DNA from: Clostridium sp. BNL1100
GTDB lineage: Bacteria; Bacillota; Clostridia; Acetivibrionales; DSM-1351
Length of the DNA: 64,000 nt
Direction: 5' to 3'
NCBI RefSeq assembly: GCF_000244875.1
Contig: NC_016791.1
Location: 2,237,001 to 2,301,000 of the forward strand
Shown here: positions 35,521 to 45,001 of the stretch, one piece after another
How positions within the stretch are numbered: the stretch's first letter is position 1
How the letters are laid out: each line of letters begins with the position of its first letter
The notes under the pieces: generated by a model
The model's database searches: none
What the model was told of the DNA's origin: nothing
What the model saw: the letters and a program-made list of their open reading frames with translations, nothing else
Made by a program: the position numbers and the translations under genes

Positions 35521-38370
35521 TTAAAAGGACGTTAATGTACCAAGAAGATACTTTTTGAGTAATGCAAGATCGATTGCATTAACAGAATCATCTTTATTTA
35601 CATCTGCTCTGACACAGCTTTCCGAATCCAATTGTAAAGAACCTAGTAGATATTTTTTCATTAATGCAAAGTCAATGGCATCTACAGTTCCGCTGCCGTC
35701 TACATCTCCGAGATTGATATTAATAACGACAGGTTCAATACCGTACTTGAGGTCACCCTTTATGTAACCTGTGATTTTGTTATTATCCCCAAGTTCAGTC
35801 ATTTTTGAATCATATGAATAATCGTTTGTCTTGTCATAATCCGATGTACCCTCTATTCTGAACGGTATCGCCCCTGTACTTCCTCCCGGTGCGAGCTTTC
35901 CTGCTTCGCTTGTAAAACCGATTTCACAGTAGGTGTCAGCACTCGGAACAGGCTTGCTTATATTGGAAAAACTACCAGTGACATTGCCGGTTCCTAACGC
36001 TGCATATTCGCATGTAAAGGAATTTTGCTGGTTCCCGTCATTTGTGAACCAATAACGTAGCTTTATGTCAGACAGATTTATGGGAACCGTCCCGGTATTT
36101 TTTATATTTATGGAAGATCTAATGGTATTTTTAATGGTATCAGAAGTACCGCACTTGTAGGAAACACTTATTGATGGCGGAGTAGTATCAGGGTTTTCAG
36201 GGTTTGTTGACGGATCAAGCTTTGGAGCTTCTTCACCGTAAACCAAAGTCCCATTCAAATATACAGGCACATTCTTAGTTACTGCATATGTATCTGTAAG
36301 GTTCTTCTTGCTGTAGTCATTGGAAGAATCCCAATGGGTCATATAATTGGAATCCTGTTTTGCACGGAAAGATATTTGAAGTTCTCTGTCTCCATATATT
36401 TTACTTCCGCTCCAATCAAATTCATAATAGTATGTTCCTGCATCATCCCATTTGAAAGGCCCTGTGTACTTGATAGGATCCTGCTGCATGGAAATCTGTT
36501 CGTCATACTCTACTGCAAATATAACATCGTCTATAGTTTGTCCGCTTTTTAACAATTCATTAATGTTAAAGAAGTATTTTACCTTCATTCCTGTTTCGTA
36601 ATGAGGTGGCTGACATGATTCATTATGAACTCTTAAAACTACCTGTGTGCTGTCAGCAGTTTCCCTTGCAACACGAGCTTCGCAGTAGTAATCATCGGCT
36701 CTTGGTTCCTTTGGTGGGAAATTTACTATTGGCTGTTGTCCCTGTCCGTAGTATTTATACAATCCGGCTAAGGCACCTACAAAGGCAGCATTATAGTCAA
36801 CGGCAACTTCATTATAAGCATACTCGGTGGTTGAATCTATATGATAATCACTTGAATCAGGCCCCCCTGCCAAAGCACCCCATAATATATGTCTGTGTTC
36901 CACAGGGTCATTCATACTGTTCGTTTTTGAGCCGTGAGCCGCCCTATGGTGCGGATGATGTGCAAAAGGAAGCCCCTGTTCATAGCCGTAGCCTACTATA
37001 TAAGAATATCCCATAGGATTTCTTCCCATAAGGTATTCCATCTCCATCTTTGCCCATTCACCGAAATCCGTTCTTTCCGGATGATGTTTCATATATACAA
37101 GAGCACATAACTGTGCGGCTGTATTGTAACGGGCAGATCCCCAGCCATTTATCATAGTATATCCTGCGGGTGATGGTTTATAATAGTTATGGTCATTTGG
37201 GTCTGTATGCTTTGCTACACCGCCGGACAAATATTCTACATTCCAGCTTGCAATAAAGTTGAATAGTTCATTATCTGGTAACAGTTCATTGAGCTTTAAA
37301 AATGTTCCGGCCCATACCGCATCCCAGCAATGAGTCCATGAATTATACCAGGTATTGGTATTATAGGTTTCAGGTATTATTCTTTTCATATATCCGGTAT
37401 AGTTTCCCTGTGCATCAACAGAATCAATATCTTTTACGTAGTCCATATTTCCGGTACACTGATAAAGCCATACCGCAGCCCATGCCAGCTCATCTTCATC
37501 ATAATCAGAAGTATAATAGCCGTCACCAGCCGCCTTACCTCTATATTTTTTTGCGAATTCATACATGGCTTTAGCGACCTTCAAGCACTTTTCTGCATAT
37601 TGCGGGTCTGAATCCTTAAAATTCAGGTATGATGTACAAAGTGCTGCAGCAGTACTGGCACATACATCACTTCCCGGAGTTTCAGCAGTTGCAAAATCAG
37701 CAGGTCTGGTCTTTGCATATTCTTCAGGATATAGTTCCGGTGGCCCCCAGTAACAGTGGTCAACGTCACCTTCCCCTACCATATAGCAAAATGCAATGAG
37801 ATTTCCATCTTTGTCAAGATAGGAGCAGCGCAAAAATGTATCGGTAAAGTATTTTAAAATATCAATTATATGCTGTTCTTCTCCTATTGCCTTGTAGGAA
37901 TCCCTGAATTCGTAGAAACCCCAGCCTAGAGTACCGGCAGCGTAGCTCTGGGGAAGACCAAAACGGACGTGATCGCCTGCATCGTGGAATCCTCCGTGTA
38001 CATCTACTGTATTGTCTCCGTCGGGATCAATTATACTCTTGTACTTTTCTAAAAAAGCAGCGGACAGGTTGGTATACTTTAAGGGTATTTTTGCATCTCC
38101 TTCATGACATGAACCCCTCCATTCAAGCCTGCCTCCTTTGTCGTAACCGGCTTCTTCGCCGCATTTCTCTGCATCGTAAAAATAAAGTGATTTCTGCAGT
38201 GCTTCTGCGAAGTTGAAATAGTTATAATTCTCCCAGCCTTCAGCCGGAGTAAAAGAAGATGGCGGTGCTTCTGCTGATACCGTAACTGCAGAAAAAATCT
38301 GTCCCGCTATAAGAGCAATTATCAACAAGACCGACAGCCTTCTTTTCCTTTCTTTTTGTACTTTTGACAT
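35521..38370 (-). CDS. Cellulosomal GH9 endoglucanase: GH9-CBM3c-CBM3-dockerin
   Basis: 949 residues. Signal peptide 1-33. GH9 (~45-545): GGFHDAGDHVRF with Asp130/Asp133 as nucleophilic water activators, HHPHHR at 471-476, and the acid Glu521 in YNEVAVDYNAAF. A CBM3c fused to the catalytic face (~555-705) is known to make such enzymes processive. A second CBM3 (~733-875) should bind crystalline cellulose or serve as spacer. Dockerin at ~885-949 (LGDVDGSGTVDAIDFAL, ADVNKDDSVNAIDLALL). The layout matches the theme-D GH9 cellulases of mesophilic clostridia. Start ATG behind AGGGGGAG. Followed directly by the CotH-family gene. Confidence 0.95.
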   Translation of the reverse strand: MSKVQKERKRRLSVLLIIALIAGQIFSAVTVSAEAPPSSFTPAEGWENYNYFNFAEALQKSLYFYDAEKCGEEAGYDKGGRLEWRGSCHEGDAKIPLKYTNLSAAFLEKYKSIIDPDGDNTVDVHGGFHDAGDHVRFGLPQSYAAGTLGWGFYEFRDSYKAIGEEQHIIDILKYFTDTFLRCSYLDKDGNLIAFCYMVGEGDVDHCYWGPPELYPEEYAKTRPADFATAETPGSDVCASTAAALCTSYLNFKDSDPQYAEKCLKVAKAMYEFAKKYRGKAAGDGYYTSDYDEDELAWAAVWLYQCTGNMDYVKDIDSVDAQGNYTGYMKRIIPETYNTNTWYNSWTHCWDAVWAGTFLKLNELLPDNELFNFIASWNVEYLSGGVAKHTDPNDHNYYKPSPAGYTMINGWGSARYNTAAQLCALVYMKHHPERTDFGEWAKMEMEYLMGRNPMGYSYIVGYGYEQGLPFAHHPHHRAAHGSKTNSMNDPVEHRHILWGALAGGPDSSDYHIDSTTEYAYNEVAVDYNAAFVGALAGLYKYYGQGQQPIVNFPPKEPRADDYYCEARVARETADSTQVVLRVHNESCQPPHYETGMKVKYFFNINELLKSGQTIDDVIFAVEYDEQISMQQDPIKYTGPFKWDDAGTYYYEFDWSGSKIYGDRELQISFRAKQDSNYMTHWDSSNDYSKKNLTDTYAVTKNVPVYLNGTLVYGEEAPKLDPSTNPENPDTTPPSISVSYKCGTSDTIKNTIRSSINIKNTGTVPINLSDIKLRYWFTNDGNQQNSFTCEYAALGTGNVTGSFSNISKPVPSADTYCEIGFTSEAGKLAPGGSTGAIPFRIEGTSDYDKTNDYSYDSKMTELGDNNKITGYIKGDLKYGIEPVVININLGDVDGSGTVDAIDFALMKKYLLGSLQLDSESCVRADVNKDDSVNAIDLALLKKYLLGTLTSF

Positions 38371-38528
38371 TTTTTAACTCCCCCTAAAAAATTATTTTAA
38401 TTTGGATTAAATATATTCCGAACTCGTCTAACCTTATTATGGAAAAATGAGTTCTCTACAACAATTATACCAAAATAATACATTAATAAAATAATCTTGT
38501 AAAAGGTTGTACAAAAAAATGCGGCATA

Positions 38529-39476
38529 TTATATTCTCGATAATGCTTCTGCCATTTTAACTTCTGATTCTAAAATAAATGAAAAGTTATTTGATAATCT
38601 ATTTAGGATATCTTTATTTTCAGGGTTGTTCATATATCTCAAAACGAGTGCTTGATTTATTTTCCATTTATCACTTATAGTTTTAAATTCTTTAGATAAA
38701 TTGAGTAACTCTATATTACTGTATCTTTCACCTAAATGTTCTAAAAATAAACTGAAAAGCGTCCGGCCACCGGAAATTCTCAAAAGCCTCCAGATAATAT
38801 ACGAAGCACGAGGCTCACTTCCATGAGCGGTTTTTATTTCGGCTTCCACATCAAAGGAACTATTAAAACTGTTTACGAATTTGGATAGTGAGGAAAAAGT
38901 GTCATTTTTATTTGCACGGCTTACCGCATTATGTAAAATTACTCTCCAGTCTATATCAGTATTCTTATATCTATCTAAATTTATAGTTATACACCCCTTA
39001 CAGCTTGCATGAAAGTCGTCAATTTTCATAATTGCTCCATTACATGGCGGTGCCGAATCAATACAAAACAGGTTTCCGTTTGGATCCAAATCTACTATGG
39101 TGCATGAATGATTAATGTGTACTTTTTTGAACACATTAGTCCATACACAGTTATACATATCTGTAAAAATAATTACTGGCATACCTTTGGAAGTTTCTTC
39201 TTTGATTAGCTGATATACTTCCTCTGTCGTAATATCATAATGTCTGATAATTTCCACATTGTAAAAATCAGACAGGCACTCAAATACATTATTGAAACCT
39301 TCTTCGATTCTTGGACCTAATGCACCCGGAAAGTTTGGATCTTCATCAGAGAAAGTAAAGCCCCAGATGTATGCAAAAGCTAATCTATACTCCAAATTTT
39401 TCGATGCCATAAGTGAGATTATAGGACTTGAAATACAATTAAGTTCACTGTTAAAAATCAGTGGGAAACTTTTCAT
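38529..39476 (-). CDS. Second BtrH-like protein
   Basis: 315 residues, cytosolic. The N-terminal half fits BtrH_N: LNCISSPIISLMASKNLEYRLAFAYIW (first Cys the candidate nucleophile), VIIFTDMYNCVW, and NHSCTIVDLDPNGNLFCIDSAPP, in which the histidine would complete a Cys-His pair. The C-terminal ~130 residues are helical, as in DUF4872-type extensions. Distant in sequence from the 1579-2616 protein but with the same length class and domain order. Start ATG after GGGAGGATG. No biosynthetic neighbours, so the substrate is open. Confidence 0.5.
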   Translation of the reverse strand: MKSFPLIFNSELNCISSPIISLMASKNLEYRLAFAYIWGFTFSDEDPNFPGALGPRIEEGFNNVFECLSDFYNVEIIRHYDITTEEVYQLIKEETSKGMPVIIFTDMYNCVWTNVFKKVHINHSCTIVDLDPNGNLFCIDSAPPCNGAIMKIDDFHASCKGCITINLDRYKNTDIDWRVILHNAVSRANKNDTFSSLSKFVNSFNSSFDVEAEIKTAHGSEPRASYIIWRLLRISGGRTLFSLFLEHLGERYSNIELLNLSKEFKTISDKWKINQALVLRYMNNPENKDILNRLSNNFSFILESEVKMAEALSRI

Positions 39477-39660
39477 GTTTACATCCTCCCCATAAATTAA
39501 TTTGTCACCCTTAAATTCATATAATATCCATATATTACATAATTACACTTATATTATATATTATTAGCTCAACTGAAATCCAGCAGAGATAACATAATTC
39601 CGTATATTATTTGGTATAATGTTATTTGAATATTACCATTAAATACTAAGGCGGTTTTAA

Positions 39661-40494
39661 ATGATTACAACTACAATCGTAATATTATTTATATCAGTAT
39701 TGGCTGGTTTTCTAGGCTCTCTCCTTGGGCTTGGAGGCGGAATAATTATAACCCCCGCACTTACTCTTTTGCTTGGTATTGATATTAAATATGCAATAGG
39801 TGCAAGTATTATTTCTGTCATAGCTACTTCTAGCGGTTCTGCCATAGCATACCTTAAAGACAGAATAACTAACGTGAGAGTCGGAATGTTTCTTGAAATT
39901 GCTACAACAACAGGTGCTCTCACAGGTGCTTTTTTAGCAGGGCTGTTCAGCACCAAATACCTGTATCTTATATTTGGCTTCCTGCTTTTATACTCTGCTC
40001 TTAACATGTTTAAAAAAAGAAAGCAGGAACTGCCGAAGTATATTTCCCCCTCACCGTTGGCTGAAAAATTGAACCTTAGCGGTGCTTATTATGACAAGGT
40101 ACTTTCCGAAACGGTGGAATACAATGTGACCGGGGTTTACGGAGGTTTTGGAATGATGTATGTGGCAGGAGTCATTTCGGGACTTCTAGGTATAGGAAGC
40201 GGTATTCTCAAAGTAATGGCAATGGATTCTTTTATGAAGCTGCCTATGAAGGTTTCAACGGCAACAAGTAATTTTATGATAGGTGTTACCGCTGCCGCCA
40301 GCGCAGGGATTTATCTTTCTAGAGGAAACATAGATCCCGGTATTGCAGCACCTGTGGCACTGGGTGTTCTTTTTGGTGCTTCTATCGGTACAAAAGTAAT
40401 GCAAAGGTTGAAAAGTTCAACTCTGAGACTGGTATTTATCCCCGTTTTGCTTTATGTGTCAATACAGATGATAGTTAAAGGAGTAAAATTATGA
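39661..40494 (+). CDS. TSUP/TauE-SafE family anion exporter or importer
   Basis: 277 residues with eight or so membrane helices and the family repeats FLGSLLGLGGGIIITPALTLLLG (~18-40) and VISGLLGIGSGILKVMAM (~170-187). Members move sulfite, sulfoacetate, sulfate or other organic anions. The sulfate operon lies only 6 kb away but on the other strand. Its stop codon overlaps the start of the next gene (TTATGA), and this gene pair is a recurrent combination. Confidence 0.9.
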   Translation: MITTTIVILFISVLAGFLGSLLGLGGGIIITPALTLLLGIDIKYAIGASIISVIATSSGSAIAYLKDRITNVRVGMFLEIATTTGALTGAFLAGLFSTKYLYLIFGFLLLYSALNMFKKRKQELPKYISPSPLAEKLNLSGAYYDKVLSETVEYNVTGVYGGFGMMYVAGVISGLLGIGSGILKVMAMDSFMKLPMKVSTATSNFMIGVTAAASAGIYLSRGNIDPGIAAPVALGVLFGASIGTKVMQRLKSSTLRLVFIPVLLYVSIQMIVKGVKL

Positions 40495-40847
40495 AATCCA
40501 AAATTGAAGGCGCAGAGATATTTATAAGCAAAATTTTGAGAATCGGAGTAATTGCCAGTGCCATTGTAATAGGCTTTGGACTTATACTCCTTATTGCAAC
40601 GGGTAAGAGCGGTTATCCAGGAAGCTCCTTTCCAATGTCCCCGGTTGATATTTTCAGCGGATTGGCAGTATTAAAGCCCTATGCGGTGATTCTTACGGGA
40701 TTGTTGATTTTGATAATAACTCCGGTTTTCAGGGTTGGCATATCCATATTTACTTTCCTAAAAGAAAAAGACTATATGTATGTAATTATAACAACAATAG
40801 TTTTTGTTATTTTGATTATAAGTTTTTTACTTGGAAAAGTAGAATAA
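40491..40847 (+). CDS. DUF1634 membrane protein, partner of the TSUP transporter
   Basis: 118 residues, three membrane helices (RIGVIASAIVIGFGLILLI; PYAVILTGLLILIITPVF; YVIITTIVFVILIISFLLG). The middle motif SPVDIFSGLAVLKPYAVILTG is typical of DUF1634. Start overlaps the TSUP stop by 4 bases, indicating translational coupling. Probably an accessory subunit; its exact job is unknown. Confidence 0.88.
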   Translation: MKSKIEGAEIFISKILRIGVIASAIVIGFGLILLIATGKSGYPGSSFPMSPVDIFSGLAVLKPYAVILTGLLILIITPVFRVGISIFTFLKEKDYMYVIITTIVFVILIISFLLGKVE

Positions 40848-40869
40848 AGATATTGGCAAGAGTTTCTAG

Positions 40870-40977
40870 CGGCTCATCTTAGGATATTTTACCGTCGCTC
40901 ACATTCATCGTCCATGATTCATTGTTTCGCTAAAACCTACATCGCGTAAGTTTCCGGTAAAATATCCGTATTCGCCG
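40870..40977. repeat. Intergenic palindromic element between convergent genes
   Basis: Perfect 13-base inverted repeats GGATATTTTACCG (40882-40894) and CGGTAAAATATCC (40955-40967), 60 bases apart, framed by CGGC (40870-40873) and GCCG (40974-40977). The spacer is more GC-rich than the surroundings and has smaller internal repeats (TCGTCCATGATTCATTG). There is no T run, so it is not an ordinary terminator. It may be a dispersed palindromic or MITE-like element, or the 3' UTR structure of one of the convergent transcripts. Confidence 0.5.
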
Positions 40978-40997
40978 ATAAACCACCCCCTCTTTTA

Positions 40998-42122
40998 TTA
41001 ATCGCAAGCGGTTATACCCGTAGGCCCTTTGCCCACTGCCACGGTAGCAGTTACAACATTGGATTTTGCATCTACTACAGTTACATTACCTGTTCCGCTG
41101 TTGGTAACAAATACAAATCTTCCATCCTTTGATATTGCAACCCCGTGGGCTTTTGAGTCTGCTGCAATGGTTGCTGCAACATCGAGGGTTTCTGTTTTAA
41201 TTACGCTGATATTATTACTTGCTGAATTTGCAACATAAACGAATTTGCCATCAGGTGTTATATAATTCTGAACAGGGGTTTTCCCTACCGAAATTGATTC
41301 TTTGACACTCATAGTTGATGTATCAATGACATCGACCCTGTTTTCATCACTAATTGTTACAAAGACCTGCTTATTATCGGGAGTTATTGCTACCTGAGAA
41401 GGTTTTTTGCCTACCTTTATGGTCTTAATGACTTTGTTGGAACTCAAATCAATAACTGATACGTCATTGGAATTTGAATTAGCTACATAAAGATTTTTCC
41501 CATCCGGGGACATTCTTAACCCGTGAGGCATTTTACCAACCGGAATTTTATTCTTTACAGTCCCCGAAGCAATATCAAGAACATATACATTCCCTTTTTT
41601 ACCTGAACTGCTCATTTCCCCTGTTTCTACCATTTCGGCTACTGTTACATAAGCGGTTTTTGAATCTTTTGAGAATGCGATATGGTTTGGCCCTTCTCCC
41701 ACTTTAATCGTTTTTGTGATAATATTTGTTTTAGAATCAATTGCTGATACAGTGTTGCTTTTATTTTCTACTACAAAAACAAAATTTCTGTCGGGTGTTG
41801 CCTGTACATTATGAGGGGCTTTCCCAACCGGAATAGTTGCTGTAGTCTGCATAGTAGCCACATTTACAGCAGAAACGGTAGATTCATCCTCGTTTGCGGT
41901 ATATATATAATACTGTGACATATTATTTATTTCAGACTGTGTAGTATTTTTAGCAGGCGTCTGTAGTGCATTTTCAATATTGCTTCGAACCGACTGGTTT
42001 CCTGTATTATTTAACGGTTCTTGTAATACTTTTTGTGAACAAGCTGTCAACATTAATAACAGCAACGGTGCTATAAACGAAATAACTCTTTTTTTCAGTC
42101 TACTCATTTTCATGGTTGACAT
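40998..42122 (-). CDS. YVTN-type beta-propeller lipoprotein
   Basis: 374 residues. Lipobox LTAC at ~25-28, a Gln/Asn-rich linker, then seven ~42-residue repeats of the pattern VYVANSNSNDVSVIDLSSNKVIKTIKVG, which build a seven-bladed propeller of the YVTN/40-residue repeat family (also called surface-layer-like repeats). Such proteins are extracellular scaffolds or bind partners; no enzymatic residues are evident. Start ATG behind GAGGTG. Monocistronic. Confidence 0.9.
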   Translation of the reverse strand: MSTMKMSRLKKRVISFIAPLLLLMLTACSQKVLQEPLNNTGNQSVRSNIENALQTPAKNTTQSEINNMSQYYIYTANEDESTVSAVNVATMQTTATIPVGKAPHNVQATPDRNFVFVVENKSNTVSAIDSKTNIITKTIKVGEGPNHIAFSKDSKTAYVTVAEMVETGEMSSSGKKGNVYVLDIASGTVKNKIPVGKMPHGLRMSPDGKNLYVANSNSNDVSVIDLSSNKVIKTIKVGKKPSQVAITPDNKQVFVTISDENRVDVIDTSTMSVKESISVGKTPVQNYITPDGKFVYVANSASNNISVIKTETLDVAATIAADSKAHGVAISKDGRFVFVTNSGTGNVTVVDAKSNVVTATVAVGKGPTGITACD

Positions 42123-42205
42123 GGTTTATCACCTCTTTGAAATTATTAAGAATCCATTATATTATTTGTTTTACTAATTTGTTTAATTCATAAGGATCTT
42201 TAAAG

Positions 42206-42742
42206 CTATATAACTCTTTTTGCACCTATATATAAACCTTTATACTGGGATAATTTTTGTATATGGACAGAACCTTTTGAAGAGGATGCGTGGATGAAAT
42301 TATCACCGCCTAAATAAATACCTACGTGGTCGATTGCCCCCGCTCTGTTTCTGGAGGAGGCGTCAAAGAATAATATATCGCCGGCTTTTAGTGAATCTCT
42401 CGACACTTTCTTGCCGTTTGAGTACATGCTTTGCGCAGATCTGGCCAGTTTAACACCGAAATTATTATAAACGTACCCGATAAAACCTGAGCAGTCAAAG
42501 CCTTTCGGACTTGTTCCACCATAAACATATTTAACACCGACAAATTCCTTTGCGTAATCAACTACCATTCTTACAATATATCCGTTATAATCAATAGGGT
42601 TTAAAACCGGTGTGCTTCTTATATCAATACTTTTTATTACAGCTTCTGCCCGACTGTTTGATGCCATTACGTTAGTTGAAATAAAAAAAAGTAATAAGAC
42701 CAACGTACAGCCTGTCAGAAGCTTTCTATACCTGCTTGACAT
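42206..42742 (-). CDS. Secreted NlpC/P60 cell-wall endopeptidase
   Basis: 178 residues: signal peptide (1-27), short linker, catalytic domain ~60-178. Catalytic Cys in KGFDCSGFIGYVY (~96), His in IDHVGIYLGG (~139), third residue His in NFIHASSSKG. Cuts D-Glu-gamma-diaminopimelate-type bonds in peptidoglycan peptides. No SH3 domain, unlike many relatives. Start ATG behind AAAGGAGG. Confidence 0.93.
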   Translation of the reverse strand: MSSRYRKLLTGCTLVLLLFFISTNVMASNSRAEAVIKSIDIRSTPVLNPIDYNGYIVRMVVDYAKEFVGVKYVYGGTSPKGFDCSGFIGYVYNNFGVKLARSAQSMYSNGKKVSRDSLKAGDILFFDASSRNRAGAIDHVGIYLGGDNFIHASSSKGSVHIQKLSQYKGLYIGAKRVI

Positions 42743-42928
42743 TAAATCCTCCTTTTAGTGCTTTACTAAATCACATTTTTTATAAATATACCTTGGTAAT
42801 TCCAACACGAAGAATTTATGGAGTTTTAGCAAAAATTATTCAAAACATTTCTGGAATACTTTTCATGGATAACCTTCTAATGTAACTGCACATATTAATG
42901 AATAACACAAAATATAAGGAATGATGGA

Positions 42929-43882
42929 ATGTTTACAGATAAAAGATTGCTAAAAGCTTATAGAAATGCAAAGCTTCAACTGTTTGACAATAATTCCAAA
43001 TATATATTTTTCAGTGATTCCCATAGAGGAGACGACAGCATTTCCGACGAGTTTGCCAGAAATCAGAATATTTTCCGCCATGCACTTAATTATTACTTTG
43101 ATAACGGATATGTATATGTTGAGGCAGGTGACGGCGATGAGTTATGGGAATATACAAAGTTCAGACATATCAGATTAGCCCACAGCGATGTTTTTATAGT
43201 TCTTAAAAAATTCTTTGAAGACAATAGATTTATTATGCTTTATGGTAACCATAATATTTATCTTAAAAACAAGGACTTCGTAAGTAGGAATTTTTACAGC
43301 TATTACGATGATTACAGTCAGGATATTCATGATTTACTCAAGGGAATGACACCAATGGAATCTCTGGTTTTAAAAAACAAAGCCACCGGTCAGGAAATAC
43401 TTGTTGTTCACGGGCATCAAGGTGATTTAATGAACGATCAGCTCTGGTTTGTTTCCATGTTCCTTTTACGTTACTTTTGGCGGTATATTCATGTAATCGG
43501 CTTCCACAGCCCGTCCAGTCCTGCCAGAAACCATTTTAAAAGACATAAGATTGAGAGAAATTATAAAAAGTGGATTCAAAAACATAAAATCATGCTTATT
43601 TGCGGCCACACTCACAGACAGAAATTTCCAAAGAGCAAAGAGCTGCCTTACTTTAATACAGGCTGTTGCATACATTCAAAAGGTATAACAGGTATAGAAA
43701 TTTTAGAAGGCAAAATATTGATGGTTGATTGGAGAGTCCGTGCGGACGAAAACGGTGTACTGCAAGTTGAAAGATATGTTATGAGAGGCCCTGTGCCTAT
43801 TGAAGAATTTGATATGAACAGCAATCATGACTATGAAGATTGTATGAATAAAGACCTCAAATACGACGAGGATGATTGCTGA
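42929..43882 (+). CDS. Calcineurin-like metallophosphoesterase
   Basis: 317 residues with the five metal motifs: FFSDSHRG (~27-34), AGDGDELWE (~66-74), YGNHNIYL (~105), VVHGHQGD (~158) and CGHTHR (~226). The layout resembles UDP-2,3-diacylglucosamine pyrophosphatase (LpxH)-like phosphoesterases, but a Gram-positive cell makes no lipid A, so the substrate is unknown. Cytosolic. Start ATG behind AAGGAATGATGG; followed 81 bases later by the recombinase gene. Confidence 0.88.
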   Translation: MFTDKRLLKAYRNAKLQLFDNNSKYIFFSDSHRGDDSISDEFARNQNIFRHALNYYFDNGYVYVEAGDGDELWEYTKFRHIRLAHSDVFIVLKKFFEDNRFIMLYGNHNIYLKNKDFVSRNFYSYYDDYSQDIHDLLKGMTPMESLVLKNKATGQEILVVHGHQGDLMNDQLWFVSMFLLRYFWRYIHVIGFHSPSSPARNHFKRHKIERNYKKWIQKHKIMLICGHTHRQKFPKSKELPYFNTGCCIHSKGITGIEILEGKILMVDWRVRADENGVLQVERYVMRGPVPIEEFDMNSNHDYEDCMNKDLKYDEDDC

Positions 43883-43963
43883 AAAGCCATTTCTTATGTG
43901 ATATACTAGATATATGAATAATTTGGTATCTGTATCTATTAATATTACATAGGGGTCTTACAT

Positions 43964-44944
43964 ATGAAAAATATTTATGATTTTGAAATGCCTGTGGTTT
44001 TAAGAGATTTTTTGAACTATATGCAAACTATAAAGGGTAAATCTATAAACACCATACAGGTGTATTTTTATGATCTTCGAATATTCTTCCGTTTTTTAAA
44101 GATACATAGAAATATAGTTGATAAAAACATTGAATTTGATAGCATTGAAATCACAGATATTGATATAGCTCTTTTAAAGACGGTTACACTCAGTGATTTA
44201 TATACATATATGTCCTTTGTCAGCAACAAAAGAGATAATACCTCCCATGCGCGTGCACGAAAAGTTGCAAGTCTAAAATCCTTTTTTAACTATCTCTCGA
44301 CAAAGGCAAAGCGGCTGGATATAAACCCTACTATAGAATTGGAATCTCCAAAGATTTTAAAGAGACTCCCCAGATATCTTAATTTTGATGAGAGTAAAAA
44401 GCTCTTAACCTCTGTTAACGAAGCGGATCATGAATATTCAGTGAGAGACTACGCAATAATTACGATTTTCCTAAATTGTGGAATTCGTCTTTCAGAACTG
44501 GTTGGAATAAATCTTCACAATATTAAGGATAATACTCTGACAGTATTCGGAAAAGGCGGTAAAGAACGCAGTATACCTTTGAATAAAGCATGTCTTCAGG
44601 CTATTGAAGACTATATGAAGGTCCGTCCCGTAAACGGTCTTAAAGACAAAAGTGCCTTGTTTATAAGCAGAAGAAACCAGCGAATCAGCAAGGAATCCGT
44701 ACAGAAAATAGTTAAAAGATACATAAAAGAAGCTGGCCTTGACCCTCAGCGTTACTCTACTCATAAGCTGAGACATACTGCGGCAACCCTGATGTACAAA
44801 TACGGGAACGTTGATATCAGGGCTTTACAGGAGATACTTGGCCACGAAAGTATTTCTACTACCGAAATATATACTCATTTGGATCAACAGCAGCTAAAAG
44901 AAGCTGTAAATAAGCATCCCCTTTCGGATTTTAGTGTGAAATAG
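43964..44944 (+). CDS. Tyrosine recombinase (XerC/D-like integrase)
   Basis: 326 residues. N-terminal SAM-like core-binding domain (~10-125; NYMQTIKGKSINTIQVYFYDLRIFFRFL). Catalytic domain ~140-320: Arg in NCGIRLSEL, the Lys hairpin in VFGKGGKERSIPL, HKLRHTAAT, LGHES, and the nucleophile Tyr in TTEIYTHLD. Close in size and motifs to XerC/XerD-type enzymes used for chromosome dimer resolution, but clostridial genomes carry several such copies for mobile elements. A transposase remnant follows immediately. Confidence 0.9.
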   Translation: MKNIYDFEMPVVLRDFLNYMQTIKGKSINTIQVYFYDLRIFFRFLKIHRNIVDKNIEFDSIEITDIDIALLKTVTLSDLYTYMSFVSNKRDNTSHARARKVASLKSFFNYLSTKAKRLDINPTIELESPKILKRLPRYLNFDESKKLLTSVNEADHEYSVRDYAIITIFLNCGIRLSELVGINLHNIKDNTLTVFGKGGKERSIPLNKACLQAIEDYMKVRPVNGLKDKSALFISRRNQRISKESVQKIVKRYIKEAGLDPQRYSTHKLRHTAATLMYKYGNVDIRALQEILGHESISTTEIYTHLDQQQLKEAVNKHPLSDFSVK

Positions 44945-45001
44945 TATGTAGAAAAAATTTTTAAAGAAAAATCTTAGTTTTTTATACTTTATTTATTTTA
45001 A

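Noticed and set aside
36606-37574. Plus-strand frames opposite the GH9 gene
   Set aside because: Antisense to catalytic GH9 sequence with His/Pro/Tyr-biased composition typical of shadow frames.
43466-44776. Minus-strand frames under the metallophosphoesterase and recombinase genes
   Set aside because: Shadows of strongly supported genes; no ribosome sites or recognisable motifs.
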